14,039 nt of DNA from Clostridia bacterium. GTDB lineage: Bacteria; Bacillota_A; Clostridia; Christensenellales; Aristaeellaceae. Of this stretch, positions 1-7,930 are shown piece by piece; positions within the stretch are counted from its first letter, which is position 1, and the number at the start of each line of letters is the position of its first letter. Location: contig JAFRJF010000236.1 of assembly GCA_017432405.1 (NCBI GenBank), positions 1 through 14,039 on the forward strand. The letters are read 5' to 3'. The translations under genes and the position numbers were made by a program. The notes beneath the pieces were generated by a model. That model saw nothing but the letters and a program-made list of their open reading frames with translations, was not told the DNA's origin and made no database searches.

Positions 1-843
1 AAACTGCACATTCTCAAGGGCTGTCAGGTTGGGCATCAGGTTATAGGCCTGGAAGATAAAGCCCACATATTCCCGCCTGAACCGGGTCAGCTCCGCGTCC
101 GTGGGATGGGAAAAGTCCTTCCCCTCGATCATCAGCGTGCCACCCGTGAGGAAATCCATGCCGCCGACGATGTTCATCATGGTGGTCTTGCCGCAGCCGG
201 ACTCGCCCAGTATGATGACAAACTCGTTTTTGTAGATTTCGAGGTTGATCCCCTTCAGGACCTTCAGCACCTCGCCGCCGGAGGGGAATTCCTTCGTCAC
301 ATCCCTGAGGACGGCGAGGAACTCCTTATTCTCCTTCAGATTGACCTTCAGGCCTTTCTCATCGATGGTCATGGCGGCCAGGGCGGCCATTTGTTCGCAG
401 AACTGCAGGTCCACATCGTCGTAGACGCCGCCATCGGTTTTGTTGACCAGCTCTATACAGCCGAACACCTCATGCAGGTCGTTCAGCGGCACACAGAGCA
501 TGGTCCTGGTCACGACGCCGTTGTCGTCGAATACGGAGCCGTCGAATTGGGCCGCGTTCCCGCTATCCGTCACCAGCACGGATCGCCCGGTCTTGGTGAC
601 TACCCCTTCGATGCCCAGCCCGTTTTCAATGGTGACATCGGACAGGTCCACGGGGCCAATGTGAAAAACGCAGGTCAGCCGGTCGGTTTCCTTGTCCAAC
701 AGCCAAATCGCCCCCGCTTCGCTTTTCAGTGTATGGAAAAGGATTTCCAGGCTTCCTGACAGGGCGCTTTCGATGTTATCCTCCTCCAAAAGCTGCTCCA
801 TGATCGTCCAGGTAGCTTTGGTATAGCGCTTTTCCACAGCCAC
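1..843 (-). CDS. GAF domain-ABC transporter ATPase fusion (3' end outside window)
   Basis: The reading frame is open from a GTG at 843 to the window edge, giving 281 residues. AAAGGAG (858-852) lies 8 nt before the GTG. Residues about 15-160 look like a GAF sensor domain (for example LNDLHEVFGCIELVNKTDGG). From about residue 180 an ABC ATPase begins, with a Walker A GESGCGKTT and a Q-loop region reading IFQAYNLMPNLTALENVQ. That form is typical of the MacB/LolD/FtsE class, which powers FtsX/MacB-like permeases in the membrane. The signature motif and Walker B lie beyond the edge. A GAF domain ahead of this ATPase is unusual and suggests ligand- or redox-gated transport; that role is inferred. 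The permease may lie further left. Confidence 0.85.
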   Translation of the reverse strand, partial: MAVEKRYTKATWTIMEQLLEEDNIESALSGSLEILFHTLKSEAGAIWLLDKETDRLTCVFHIGPVDLSDVTIENGLGIEGVVTKTGRSVLVTDSGNAAQFDGSVFDDNGVVTRTMLCVPLNDLHEVFGCIELVNKTDGGVYDDVDLQFCEQMAALAAMTIDEKGLKVNLKENKEFLAVLRDVTKEFPSGGEVLKVLKGINLEIYKNEFVIILGESGCGKTTMMNIVGGMDFLTGGTLMIEGKDFSHPTDAELTRFRREYVGFIFQAYNLMPNLTALENVQF

Positions 844-947
844 GCAAACCACTCCTTTCAGCGGCGCCTATCCTGATTGTCGGGATGAATGCCGCAGCCA
901 CAACGTCCAATCAACAGGGGGCGGGGTTACATTACTCACAATTATAT

Positions 948-975
948 ATTATACCCTTCTTCTCGCATTCTGCAA
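948..975 (-). promoter_or_regulatory. Candidate sigma-A promoter for the GAF-ABC gene
   Basis: On the minus strand TTGCAG (975-970) and a perfect TATAAT (953-948) are separated by 16 nt. Transcription would start near 941 and give a leader of roughly 100 nt before the GTG at 843. This is assigned by eye from consensus only. Confidence 0.5.
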
Positions 976-1091
976 CAGGTGATTTCGGGAATAATATAAA
1001 AAATAATGTGTCAAACCGATCATGGTTTGCCGTATAAAAACGCACTGGCGTCCAATGGCCGCCCCATTGACAGAATTCATACAAAAACCGA

Positions 1092-1120
1092 TTGACCTTG
1101 AAGCCTGTAGACATTACAAT
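1092..1120 (+). promoter_or_regulatory. Sigma-A promoter for the GH31-nitroreductase pair
   Basis: TTGACC (1092-1097) and TACAAT (1115-1120) are separated by exactly 17 nt. The likely transcription start is near 1127, so the leader before the ATG at 1153 is only about 26 nt. Upstream lie two small inverted repeats, AAACC..GGTTT near 1015-1030 and CAATGG..CCATTG near 1053-1069, which could be operators; no regulator gene is present in the window. Confidence 0.65.
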
Positions 1121-1152
1121 ATAGGCGTATGATAAGAAATGGAGGTCATTCC

Positions 1153-3174
1153 ATGCTGTTTACGAACGAAAGCGGCGCGCTGATCGCCCGGCGCATGGGC
1201 GAAACGCTGCGCATCGAGCCCTGGGGGAAGGATTCCCTGCGCTTCCGCGCCACCATGCAGCCCGCCATCGAAGGTGTGAACTGGGCGCTGTCCGAGCCAA
1301 TCGGGGCCATCGAAGCGAAGATCGAGATCGGAGAGGAACCCCACTGGGTCGGGGACGGCACCGTGGACACCCGCCCCATCGCTTCCATCACCAACGGACG
1401 CATACGGGCCGTGGTGAACTTCGCCGGCGTCATCTCCGTCTACCGGGACGACCGGCTGATCCTGCGCGAGTACTACCGCGCCTACGAGGGCACGCTGTCC
1501 CGGGGCAGCCGCTGCCTGAAGGTGGTGAACCGGGAATGGAAGGGCAACATCGGCGGCAGCGAATACGCTCTGACCGTGCGCTTCGATCCCAACGACGGCG
1601 AAAGGCTCTACGGCATGGGCCAGTACCAGCAGCCCTACCTGGACCTGAAGGGCTGTACCCTCGAGCTCGCCCAGCGCAACAGCCAGGTCAGCGTGCCCTT
1701 CATGGTATCCAGCCTCGGCTACGGCTTGCTGTGGAACAATCCCGCCGTGGGCCGGGTCACCTTCGGCAGGAACCTGACCGAGTGGACCGCCCGGGCGACC
1801 CGCCAGATGGATTACTGGATCACCACCGCGGACGCGCCGAAGGCAATCCTCGAAAACTACACCGCAGTCACCGGCCGCGCGGGGATGTTCCCGGAGGATC
1901 TGATGGGCCTGTGGCAGTGCAAGCTCAGGTACCGCACCCAGGCGGAGGTGCTCTCTGTGGCCCGGCGCTACCGGCAGGAGGGCATCAAGATCGACATGAT
2001 CGTGATCGACTTTTTCCACTGGACGGTGCAGGGCGACTGGAAATTCGACAGCACCTACTGGCCGGACCCCAAGGCCATGGTGGAGGAGCTGCACGCCATG
2101 GGGATCCGGGTGATCGTCTCCATCTGGCCCAGCGTGGATCGCAGGAGCGAACACTTCGATGAGATGCTGGAGCGCGGGCTGCTGATCCGCACCGAGCGGG
2201 GCGCGGCCCAGACCTACGACTACCAGGGCGACTGCGTGGAGATCGACGTATTCAACCCCGAGGCCCGGGAATACGTCTGGCAGATTTGCAAAAAGAATTA
2301 TCTGGATCTCGGCATCGACGCCTTCTGGCTGGACAACTCCGAGCCGGATTACGGCGTCTACGACTTCGATCACTACCGCTACGCCATCGGTCCGGCACTG
2401 ACCTGCTCCAACCTGTATCCCCAGCTGTACAGCCGCATCTTCTACGACGCCATGAAGGACAGCGGCGACGTGGTGAACCTGCTGCGCTGCGGCTGGGCGG
2501 GCAGCCAGAAGTACGGCAACGTGATCTGGTCGGGCGACGTGCCCAGCACCTTCGAGGCCTTCCGGGACCAGCTGCAGTGCGGGCTCAACATGGGCCTGGC
2601 GGGCATACCCTGGTGGACGACGGACGTGGGCGGCTTCATGACGGACGACGTGAACGACCCGGATTTCCGCCAGCTGCTGGTCCGCTGGTACCAGTTCGCG
2701 GTGTACTCCCCCGTCCTGCGCATGCACGGCGACCGCGGCCCCTACAACATCCCCCCGCTGGACGATCGCGACTGGGGCGGCGGCTACCTGCACACCGGCC
2801 AGCCCAACGAGCTGTGGAGCTACGGCGAGGCGATTTACGGCATACTGCGCAAATACTACGACATCCGCCTGTCCCTGCACGACTACATCCGAGACCTCTA
2901 CGCCGAGGCCCATGCAAACGGCTCCCCGTTGCTGAGGGCCATGTTCTACGAGTTCCCGGAGGATGCGCGGTGCTGGGCGATTGAAGACCAGTACATGTTC
3001 GGCAGCCGGTACCTGGTGGCCCCGGTCTTTGAACTGAACCGGTTCGAGCGCGCGGTCTACCTGCCCGCCGGACAGTGGAAGCTGACGGCAAGCGGCGAGG
3101 TCTTCGAGGGCGGACGGACGGTAAGCGTGGCCGCGCCCATCGACTATATGCCGGTATTTGAGCGCATCGCCTGA
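1153..3174 (+). CDS. GH31 family alpha-glycosidase (alpha-glucosidase/alpha-xylosidase type)
   Basis: Encodes 673 residues. GGAGG at 1141-1145 sits 7 nt before the ATG at 1153, so this start is preferred to the in-frame ATG at 1129. There is no signal peptide, so the enzyme is predicted to be cytoplasmic. Residues about 1-230 form the N-terminal beta-sandwich and the catalytic barrel follows. The GH31 nucleophile block reads IDAFWLDNSEPDYG with D394 as nucleophile. The block RCGWAGSQKYGNVIWSGD gives D462 as probable acid/base, and GIPWWTTDVGGF follows. The family retains configuration while releasing terminal alpha-glucose or alpha-xylose from oligosaccharides. The exact substrate cannot be read from sequence. 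The nitroreductase starts 42 nt after the stop, probably in the same transcript. Confidence 0.93.
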   Translation: MLFTNESGALIARRMGETLRIEPWGKDSLRFRATMQPAIEGVNWALSEPIGAIEAKIEIGEEPHWVGDGTVDTRPIASITNGRIRAVVNFAGVISVYRDDRLILREYYRAYEGTLSRGSRCLKVVNREWKGNIGGSEYALTVRFDPNDGERLYGMGQYQQPYLDLKGCTLELAQRNSQVSVPFMVSSLGYGLLWNNPAVGRVTFGRNLTEWTARATRQMDYWITTADAPKAILENYTAVTGRAGMFPEDLMGLWQCKLRYRTQAEVLSVARRYRQEGIKIDMIVIDFFHWTVQGDWKFDSTYWPDPKAMVEELHAMGIRVIVSIWPSVDRRSEHFDEMLERGLLIRTERGAAQTYDYQGDCVEIDVFNPEAREYVWQICKKNYLDLGIDAFWLDNSEPDYGVYDFDHYRYAIGPALTCSNLYPQLYSRIFYDAMKDSGDVVNLLRCGWAGSQKYGNVIWSGDVPSTFEAFRDQLQCGLNMGLAGIPWWTTDVGGFMTDDVNDPDFRQLLVRWYQFAVYSPVLRMHGDRGPYNIPPLDDRDWGGGYLHTGQPNELWSYGEAIYGILRKYYDIRLSLHDYIRDLYAEAHANGSPLLRAMFYEFPEDARCWAIEDQYMFGSRYLVAPVFELNRFERAVYLPAGQWKLTASGEVFEGGRTVSVAAPIDYMPVFERIA

Positions 3175-3215
3175 CGTTTCTTCCATTGCGTTGCAGAACA
3201 GAAAGGAGCGAACCC

Positions 3216-3947
3216 ATGAACGATGTGATTCGCCAGCTCTACGGGCGAAAATCCGTCAGGGTATTCGAGGACCGGCCCATTGATGAATCCGTCGTCCAGG
3301 CCATTTTAAAGGGCGCAGCGATGGCCCCAACCGCCGGGAACCAACAGCTGTACACCATATTGCGCGTCACGGACCCGGCCCTGCTGGATCGCCTGGCGGA
3401 GTCCTGCGACCACCAGCCCTTTATCGCGAGGGGCAAGCTCGTCCTCGTCTTCTGCGCCGATTGCCTGAAGTGGTACCGGGCCTTTTGCGACGTGGGCTGC
3501 GCGCCCCGCAGGCCTGGCCCCGGCGATCTGCTGCTGGCCGTGGACGACGCGCTGATCGCGGCCCAGAACGCCGTCGTGGCCGCCGAGTCCTTCGGCATCG
3601 GCTCCTGCTACATCGGCGATATCATGGAGAATTGCCAGGCCCAGCGGGAGATACTGGGGCTGCCCGATCTCGTATTCCCCGCGGCCCTGCTCGTCTTCGG
3701 GTACCCGACAGAGCAGCAGAAGCAGCGCCCAAAGCCGGAACGGGTGGACATGCGCTTCATCGTGCATGAAAACCGCTATCAGACGCCCGACGAAGCCCGG
3801 CTGCGTCAGATGTTCGCCGCCAGAGCACCGGAGGGGCAGTACGCCGAATGGATGGCTGCCTTCTGCAACAGAAAGTATAACTCCGACTTCGCCCGCGAGA
3901 TGAGCAGGTCTGTCGGAGAATACCTGAAGCAGTATGCATCGGAGTGA
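3216..3947 (+). CDS. Nitroreductase family FMN-dependent oxidoreductase
   Basis: Encodes 243 residues. AAAGGAG (3202-3208) lies 7 nt before the ATG at 3216, which is preferred to the upstream in-frame ATG at 3186. The N-terminal RKSVRVFEDRP (residues 11-21) and APTAGNQQ (37-44) are the phosphate- and FMN-contacting segments of the nitroreductase family. GIGSCYIGDI near residue 130 and the basic C-terminal RKYNSDFAREMSRSV also fit. Such proteins reduce nitroaromatics, quinones or flavins using NAD(P)H, usually as cytoplasmic dimers; the physiological substrate is unknown. Its position behind the GH31 gene, without an obvious promoter between them, suggests cotranscription but not a shared pathway. 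Confidence 0.9.
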   Translation: MNDVIRQLYGRKSVRVFEDRPIDESVVQAILKGAAMAPTAGNQQLYTILRVTDPALLDRLAESCDHQPFIARGKLVLVFCADCLKWYRAFCDVGCAPRRPGPGDLLLAVDDALIAAQNAVVAAESFGIGSCYIGDIMENCQAQREILGLPDLVFPAALLVFGYPTEQQKQRPKPERVDMRFIVHENRYQTPDEARLRQMFAARAPEGQYAEWMAAFCNRKYNSDFAREMSRSVGEYLKQYASE

Positions 3948-4002
3948 CGGCGCCGCCGCTGTGGCTCGTGCGAGGTCACCCATTCCATATCCACAACAGC
4001 AT

Positions 4003-4057
4003 CGGTCCCAAACAAACACCATGCCGGCTTTGCCGACATGGTGTTTGTTTGGGACTG
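4003..4057. terminator. Long near-perfect hairpin at a convergent gene junction
   Basis: Arms 4006-4028 and 4032-4054 pair over 23 positions with one mismatch (4024/4036) around a 3-nt loop TTT, and pairing continues weakly to 4003/4057. The left arm begins TCCCAAACAAACACCATG. It lies between the nitroreductase and the convergent phosphatase gene, so it may terminate both. Neither strand has a T-tract after the stem, so it is not a textbook intrinsic terminator and may instead be a dispersed palindromic repeat. Confidence 0.5.
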
Positions 4058-4101
4058 CGACAACGTCGCGCTGCGCTTCCAGGCTTGCGCTTTCCGTCCG
4101 G

Positions 4102-6441
4102 CTATGCCGCGGGCGCCAGCGCCGCGTCCGCGCCATACTGCGCCTCCAGCGCATCGTAGGCTGCGATGGCGCCATCCAGCAGCGCCAGCAGGTCCGCCTC
4201 GGCGATCATGCCGTCCCCGTTCTCCGCCACGCCGTCAAAATGCAGCGGGTAGCGCACCGGCGGGTTGTCCAGGGACAGCTCGGCAAGGCTGCGCAGCTGG
4301 TCCGTGCTCTGGTAGATGAGCTCGACCGTCCAATACGCCTCGCCGTTGCCGTCCACCCAGCGGGAGAACGCCAGCTTCGCGCCGATGGGCGTGTGCTGCT
4401 CCACGGTGTCGGGCAGCAGGTAGGCCTCAACACCCAGCGCGGAAAGCACGCTGGCCAGGTTGGAATCGTGGCCGCAGAGGAAGCTGAACTGCCGTCCGTC
4501 CTGAGCCAACTCGCTGCGGATCTCCTGAAGCAGCGGATGGGCGGCGTTGACGGCGATCAGAGGCGTGCCAAAGAGCATATCCGTGTAGGTATCCACGATG
4601 GTATGCAGCTTGCGCCAGTCCTCCACGGTCAGGTCGTGGCCGAAGGCCGCCGCCCTGTCGTCCGCCATCTCGTAGAACTGGAAGGTCAGCGCGTCCGCCA
4701 CGGAGGTGGCGGTCTTGATGGGGCCGGTCATGCCGGCCTCCTTGCCCTGCTCCAGTATGACGGTGGAATCGTCCTCCAGGAGGTTGCCATAGGTGCCCGC
4801 CTTATAGGCTTCGCTCTGTTCCATGTCGGTCACGTCCATCAGCAGCCCGATGGCGTCCAGCAGGCCCGCGTGGATGCCCTTCATGCCGGCCACGCCGCCC
4901 TTTTCGGCGATCTGATCCTGCACCGCCTTCGTGTAGGCCTCGGAGATGTAGGTCAGCGCGGGATTGAAGATCGGGTCCATGGTATTGTATTCCGCGTGCA
5001 TCTCCACCGGCGCCACCGCCACCGGCAGCAGGCCCGCGGAGAAGTAGCGGGCGGTGGCCTGGGTGCGCTGCTTGGCATTGGCGTAGAACCGCACCGCGCC
5101 TTCCTCCGGATGATAATTCTCGGGGAACAGGCCCTCCTTTTCCAGCCACAGCCGGATATACTGGCCCATGCGGGTCTCCAGCATCGCGCCGCGCAGGCTC
5201 AGCTCGCTGGGGTTGCTGGTCCACTGGAACCACTCGTGGGGCGTAATGTTGCCCAGCAGCGAACCGCTGCCGGACAGCGGCGAGCGGATGTTGTGGCGGC
5301 TCAGCATCACCATCCTGTCAAGGGTATATTCCGCGCCGTCGCCTGCGTCGGCGGCCACAGGATCGTCCGCGTAGTCCTCCAGCCAATGGTAGCTGCCGGT
5401 CTTTTTGACGTTCTCGCCGTAGATGGTCTTCCAGTCGTCCCGCATGGAGATCACGTTGTAGCCCATGCCTTCCCACTTCTCGCGCAGCGACGGGCCCTTC
5501 TGGGAATTGCCGTATTCCCGGACGTCGTCGTCGGCAATCAGCTGGAAGACGGCGCTCCTGTAGCGGTTGTTGTGCAGGGCGTAGTTGTGCATGCTGGCGT
5601 CGCCGGAGCTGTTTCCAAAGGAGAGCACCGGCTGCCTGCCGATCTCCTGGGCGATCTGCACCACCTTGTTGGTCTTCAGATCCTTGATGATCAGCCTGTC
5701 CGTGCGCACAAGGGTGTCCTTGTCGGTGAACTCATACAGTATGCCGTCCGTGTCGCCCTGGTCCCTCGCCTCCAGCGCGGTATCGGAGCCGATGATGTTC
5801 TCTGGGGGAATGCCCAGTATGTCCTCGGCGAAGGCGCGATAGATGAAGCGGTCGCTGCCCGTGACCACGTAGCACTTGAAGCCGTTGTCCCGGAGGTACG
5901 CCACCACCTGAGCCATGGGCCGGTAGTAGGCCTCGGCGTAGGTCATGCCCTCAAAGCCGTCTGCCTCGTGGGCCAGGACGCCCTTGACGAAGTCGGCATA
6001 CTCGTCCAGCGTCATGCCGGCGAAGGCCCTGGCCTGGTGGTAGGAGAATTCGTAATCGTAATCAGCCGGGAAGGACTTGTCCGGCGCGTGGTCCCGGGAC
6101 ATGCGCCCGAATTCCAGCATCTCTGCGTCCGGCTGATAGCTCGGGTCCCGAAGGATGCGCTCCACAAGCAGCACCACCTCGAGGTAGGTCGGGAACAGCT
6201 CGCCCACCAGCGTGCCGTCCATGTCGAAGGTGGCAATGCGGCTCTCTGGCGGGATGTAATCCGGCGAGGCCTCGTCCGTCACCGCCTCCACGTAGTCGGT
6301 CAGCGCCTTCAGCGACGCAGCATCCGCATTCCACAGGGAAAACGGCGACTCCGACGCCTCCGCGAGGGCGAAGCCGTTGACGGCGGTGAGCGCCAGCAGG
6401 ACGGCCAGGAGAATCGATATTCCGCGCTTCAGGTTCTTCAT
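4102..6441 (-). CDS. Secreted two-domain phosphatase: HAD phosphatase fused to AppA-like histidine acid phosphatase
   Basis: Encodes 779 residues from the ATG at 6441; an ATG at 6444 is an equally possible start. GGAGG is at 6454-6450. Residues 1-27 are a Sec signal peptide (positive start, hydrophobic core, ALA cleavage). Domain 1 (about 35-345) is a HAD hydrolase: FDMDGTL with nucleophile D73 and acid/base D75, the Thr of VVTGSD as motif II, and FGNSSGDASM as motif IV. Domain 2 (about 365-770) is a branch-2 histidine phosphatase: RHNIRSP with H383 as phospho-acceptor, FNPALT, and GHDSNLA with H658-D659 as the proton-donor motif. Resemblance is to AppA phytase and glucose-1-phosphatase. The usual RHG is RHN here. 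An extracellular phosphate-scavenging role is inferred; substrates are unknown. Confidence 0.9.
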   Translation of the reverse strand: MKNLKRGISILLAVLLALTAVNGFALAEASESPFSLWNADAASLKALTDYVEAVTDEASPDYIPPESRIATFDMDGTLVGELFPTYLEVVLLVERILRDPSYQPDAEMLEFGRMSRDHAPDKSFPADYDYEFSYHQARAFAGMTLDEYADFVKGVLAHEADGFEGMTYAEAYYRPMAQVVAYLRDNGFKCYVVTGSDRFIYRAFAEDILGIPPENIIGSDTALEARDQGDTDGILYEFTDKDTLVRTDRLIIKDLKTNKVVQIAQEIGRQPVLSFGNSSGDASMHNYALHNNRYRSAVFQLIADDDVREYGNSQKGPSLREKWEGMGYNVISMRDDWKTIYGENVKKTGSYHWLEDYADDPVAADAGDGAEYTLDRMVMLSRHNIRSPLSGSGSLLGNITPHEWFQWTSNPSELSLRGAMLETRMGQYIRLWLEKEGLFPENYHPEEGAVRFYANAKQRTQATARYFSAGLLPVAVAPVEMHAEYNTMDPIFNPALTYISEAYTKAVQDQIAEKGGVAGMKGIHAGLLDAIGLLMDVTDMEQSEAYKAGTYGNLLEDDSTVILEQGKEAGMTGPIKTATSVADALTFQFYEMADDRAAAFGHDLTVEDWRKLHTIVDTYTDMLFGTPLIAVNAAHPLLQEIRSELAQDGRQFSFLCGHDSNLASVLSALGVEAYLLPDTVEQHTPIGAKLAFSRWVDGNGEAYWTVELIYQSTDQLRSLAELSLDNPPVRYPLHFDGVAENGDGMIAEADLLALLDGAIAAYDALEAQYGADAALAPAA

Positions 6442-6483
6442 CATGCATACCTCCCATGAACAGCTGTTACGATGCATTGTAGC

Positions 6484-6489
6484 ATTATA
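6484..6489 (-). promoter_or_regulatory. Possible -10 box for the double phosphatase
   Basis: A perfect TATAAT on the minus strand (6489-6484) lies about 43 nt before the phosphatase start, in a short AT-rich gap just after the upstream gene's terminator. No convincing -35 box is seen at the right spacing, so the assignment is weak. Confidence 0.3.
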
Positions 6490-6503
6490 TTATGTTATTT
6501 ATG

Positions 6504-6537
6504 TTAAAAAGCCCCCTGAAATCCAAAATTCAGGGGG
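6504..6537 (-). terminator. Intrinsic terminator of the alpha/beta-hydrolase gene
   Basis: Arms 6512-6520 and 6529-6537 form a 9-bp stem (CCCCCTGAA) with an 8-nt loop. On the minus strand the stem is followed by CTTTTTAA, a proper U-tract. It ends the transcript of the hydrolase gene 34 nt after its stop and separates it from the downstream phosphatase. Confidence 0.85.
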
Positions 6538-6570
6538 ATAAACGATTATATCAGGTTCCTGTTCAAGTGC

Positions 6571-7581
6571 TCACTTCGACTGTTCAAACAGCCAGTCCCG
6601 CACGGCCTCCAGCTTGTAGGCGTAGTCGAAGGAGGTCATGTGCTCCCCCGCGCCGGTGTTGCCCGTGCTGCCGTCCGTGGTGGTGGAGCCCAGCGTAAAC
6701 GTGACGAAGTTGGCGCTGTTGCCCTCGGCCAGCATATTGGCGACCGCGGCGTTCTGGGTGTCGGCGTCATACTGGGCGCTCCACTCGCTGTGGCTGTAGG
6801 CCGCGCCGTCGGCTTCAAAGACCTCGATCAACCCGGCCTGCCCGGCGGAGGCCTTCGGGTCGCCCGCCGCGACGACATAGAAGAAGCTGTCGTCCTCCAG
6901 CACATTCAGTATGCTGTTGTCCCACTGGCTGCCCACGAACAGAGAGGCCGCGAACAGGTCGGGATAGGTGGCATTGAGGTAGAACGAGGTCATGCCGCCC
7001 ATGGACTGGCCCGTGGTGTAAAGCCAGTTGGTGTCGATGCTGTATGCCTCCGCCAGCGACTGGATCAGCCGCACGGCCACCTCGATCTGATCGGAGTGGT
7101 TGAAGTCGTCGTCCACCACGGTCTCGGTGAACACAGGCACCACCACGAAGGCAGGGTGCTTGGCCTGCTCCTCCTCCGTGGCCCAGATCAGGCCGCCCCA
7201 GCCCTGGGTCAGCACATAGTCGGCGTCCCTGCCCACCACACTGGCATCCGGGATGAACTGGATCAGCGGATAGCTCCGGGTCTCGTCATAGTTCTCCGGG
7301 ACATACAGCTGGTATTGCAGCGTCGTGCCGGTTTCTGCGTCCTCATAGGCCAGCAGCTGGAACTTCGGCGCGACCTCGGCGATCATCGCCTGAAGCTGGG
7401 CGTCAGAGGACTTGTCCGCCTGTCCGCCGCCCATGCGGCCGCCGCCGTTGGGGCCGCCCGCACCGCGCTCGCCGTTGGGTCCGCCGCCGAAGCCGCCCCG
7501 CGGCCCTTCGCCCTCGGCCAGCGCCGCCATACCCATCGCCATCATCGCGACCACAAGCACCATGCAGAACAAACGCTTCAT
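6571..7581 (-). CDS. Secreted alpha/beta-hydrolase (esterase/PHB depolymerase-like)
   Basis: Encodes 336 residues. GAGGAGG (7597-7591) is 9 nt before the ATG. Residues 1-22 are a Sec signal peptide ending ALA. A Gly/Pro/Asn-rich linker follows (about 25-55), then an alpha/beta-hydrolase domain. The nucleophile elbow is GQSMGG with S193; candidate partners are D241 (AAGDPK) and H314 (GEHMTSF), both in the expected order. The layout resembles secreted esterases of the PHB-depolymerase/feruloyl-esterase/prolyl-oligopeptidase-like group that act on polymer-linked esters, but the substrate cannot be assigned. A terminator follows immediately, so it is probably transcribed alone. Confidence 0.85.
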   Translation of the reverse strand: MKRLFCMVLVVAMMAMGMAALAEGEGPRGGFGGGPNGERGAGGPNGGGRMGGGQADKSSDAQLQAMIAEVAPKFQLLAYEDAETGTTLQYQLYVPENYDETRSYPLIQFIPDASVVGRDADYVLTQGWGGLIWATEEEQAKHPAFVVVPVFTETVVDDDFNHSDQIEVAVRLIQSLAEAYSIDTNWLYTTGQSMGGMTSFYLNATYPDLFAASLFVGSQWDNSILNVLEDDSFFYVVAAGDPKASAGQAGLIEVFEADGAAYSHSEWSAQYDADTQNAAVANMLAEGNSANFVTFTLGSTTTDGSTGNTGAGEHMTSFDYAYKLEAVRDWLFEQSK

Positions 7582-7672
7582 TTTCCTTTACCTCCTCGGA
7601 AGTATCCGGACTTACGCTTGCGCCGCACGATACCCCGTCTGTATTTCAGGCTCTCTCGCCTGCTGTGACGAG

Positions 7673-7681
7673 AGTATAGCA
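7673..7681 (-). promoter_or_regulatory. Candidate extended -10 promoter for the hydrolase gene
   Basis: The minus strand reads TGCTATACT (7681-7673), an extended -10 element. The -35 region is poor. Transcription would start near 7666, about 85 nt before the ATG. Confidence 0.4.
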
Positions 7682-7712
7682 GGGCATCCTTAAACCAAGT
7701 TAAAGCGCGTGT

Positions 7713-7728
7713 GATTCTCCAGAGAATC
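7713..7728. promoter_or_regulatory. Possible operator palindrome between divergent promoters
   Basis: GATTCTC (7713-7719) and GAGAATC (7722-7728) are perfect inverted arms with a 2-nt spacer, CA. The site lies 32 bp upstream of the leftward -10 and 29 bp upstream of the rightward -35. A role as a regulator binding site is inferred from position and symmetry only. Confidence 0.3.
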
Positions 7729-7757
7729 CGCGGCCAAGATTGCATAAATATTTATAG

Positions 7758-7786
7758 TTGACACAAATCAGAAAAAGTGATACAAT
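7758..7786 (+). promoter_or_regulatory. Strong sigma-A promoter for the SH3b-like gene
   Basis: A perfect TTGACA (7758-7763), a 17-nt spacer and TACAAT (7781-7786) make this the best promoter match in the window. The predicted start is near 7793, leaving a 138-nt leader before the ATG at 7931. Confidence 0.8.
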
Positions 7787-7792
7787 GGTTTT

Positions 7793-7930
7793 GTAACAAA
7801 CGTGATGGGTTTTTGCCTCATTCACGTCAGTTCGCGCAGGGCCGTCGCGCAGACAGCGGATATGCGCGTTCCCGGCCGTGCATCCGGGTTCAACAACTCA
7901 GAAGAGTATTTTTACGAGGAGGGACATCCA
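7793..7930 (+). other. Structured 5' leader of the SH3b-like gene
   Basis: The leader can form at least two hairpins. CGTGATG (7801-7807) pairs with CATTCACG (7819-7826, one bulge). CGGAT and GCGCG (7857-7868) pair with CGTGC and ATCCG (7877-7886), with a 2-nt bulge and one G-U pair. GAGGAGGG (7916-7923) is the ribosome binding site. I do not recognise a known riboswitch here, and there is no terminator-like U-tract. Confidence 0.35.

Noticed and set aside
1067..1095. TTGACA at 1067-1072 as an alternative -35 box for GH31
   Set aside because: No acceptable -10 box occurs 16-18 nt downstream; the 1092/1115 pair is better.
932..1114. 60-residue minus-strand frame in the divergent intergenic region
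   Set aside because: It has no ribosome binding site and overlaps both candidate promoters of the divergent genes; the composition looks non-coding.
1114..3186. 690-residue minus-strand frame opposite the GH31 gene
   Set aside because: It is a shadow of the GC-rich GH31 frame, with low-complexity Val/Ala/Gly/His composition and no recognisable motif.
3934..6459. 841-residue plus-strand frame opposite the phosphatase gene
   Set aside because: It runs antisense to a gene with complete catalytic motifs and has the His/Val/Gly-rich composition of an antisense shadow.
7801..7930. Cyclic-di-GMP or other known riboswitch in the SH3b-like gene leader
   Set aside because: The hairpins do not carry the conserved core sequences I know for these classes, so I list only a structured leader.
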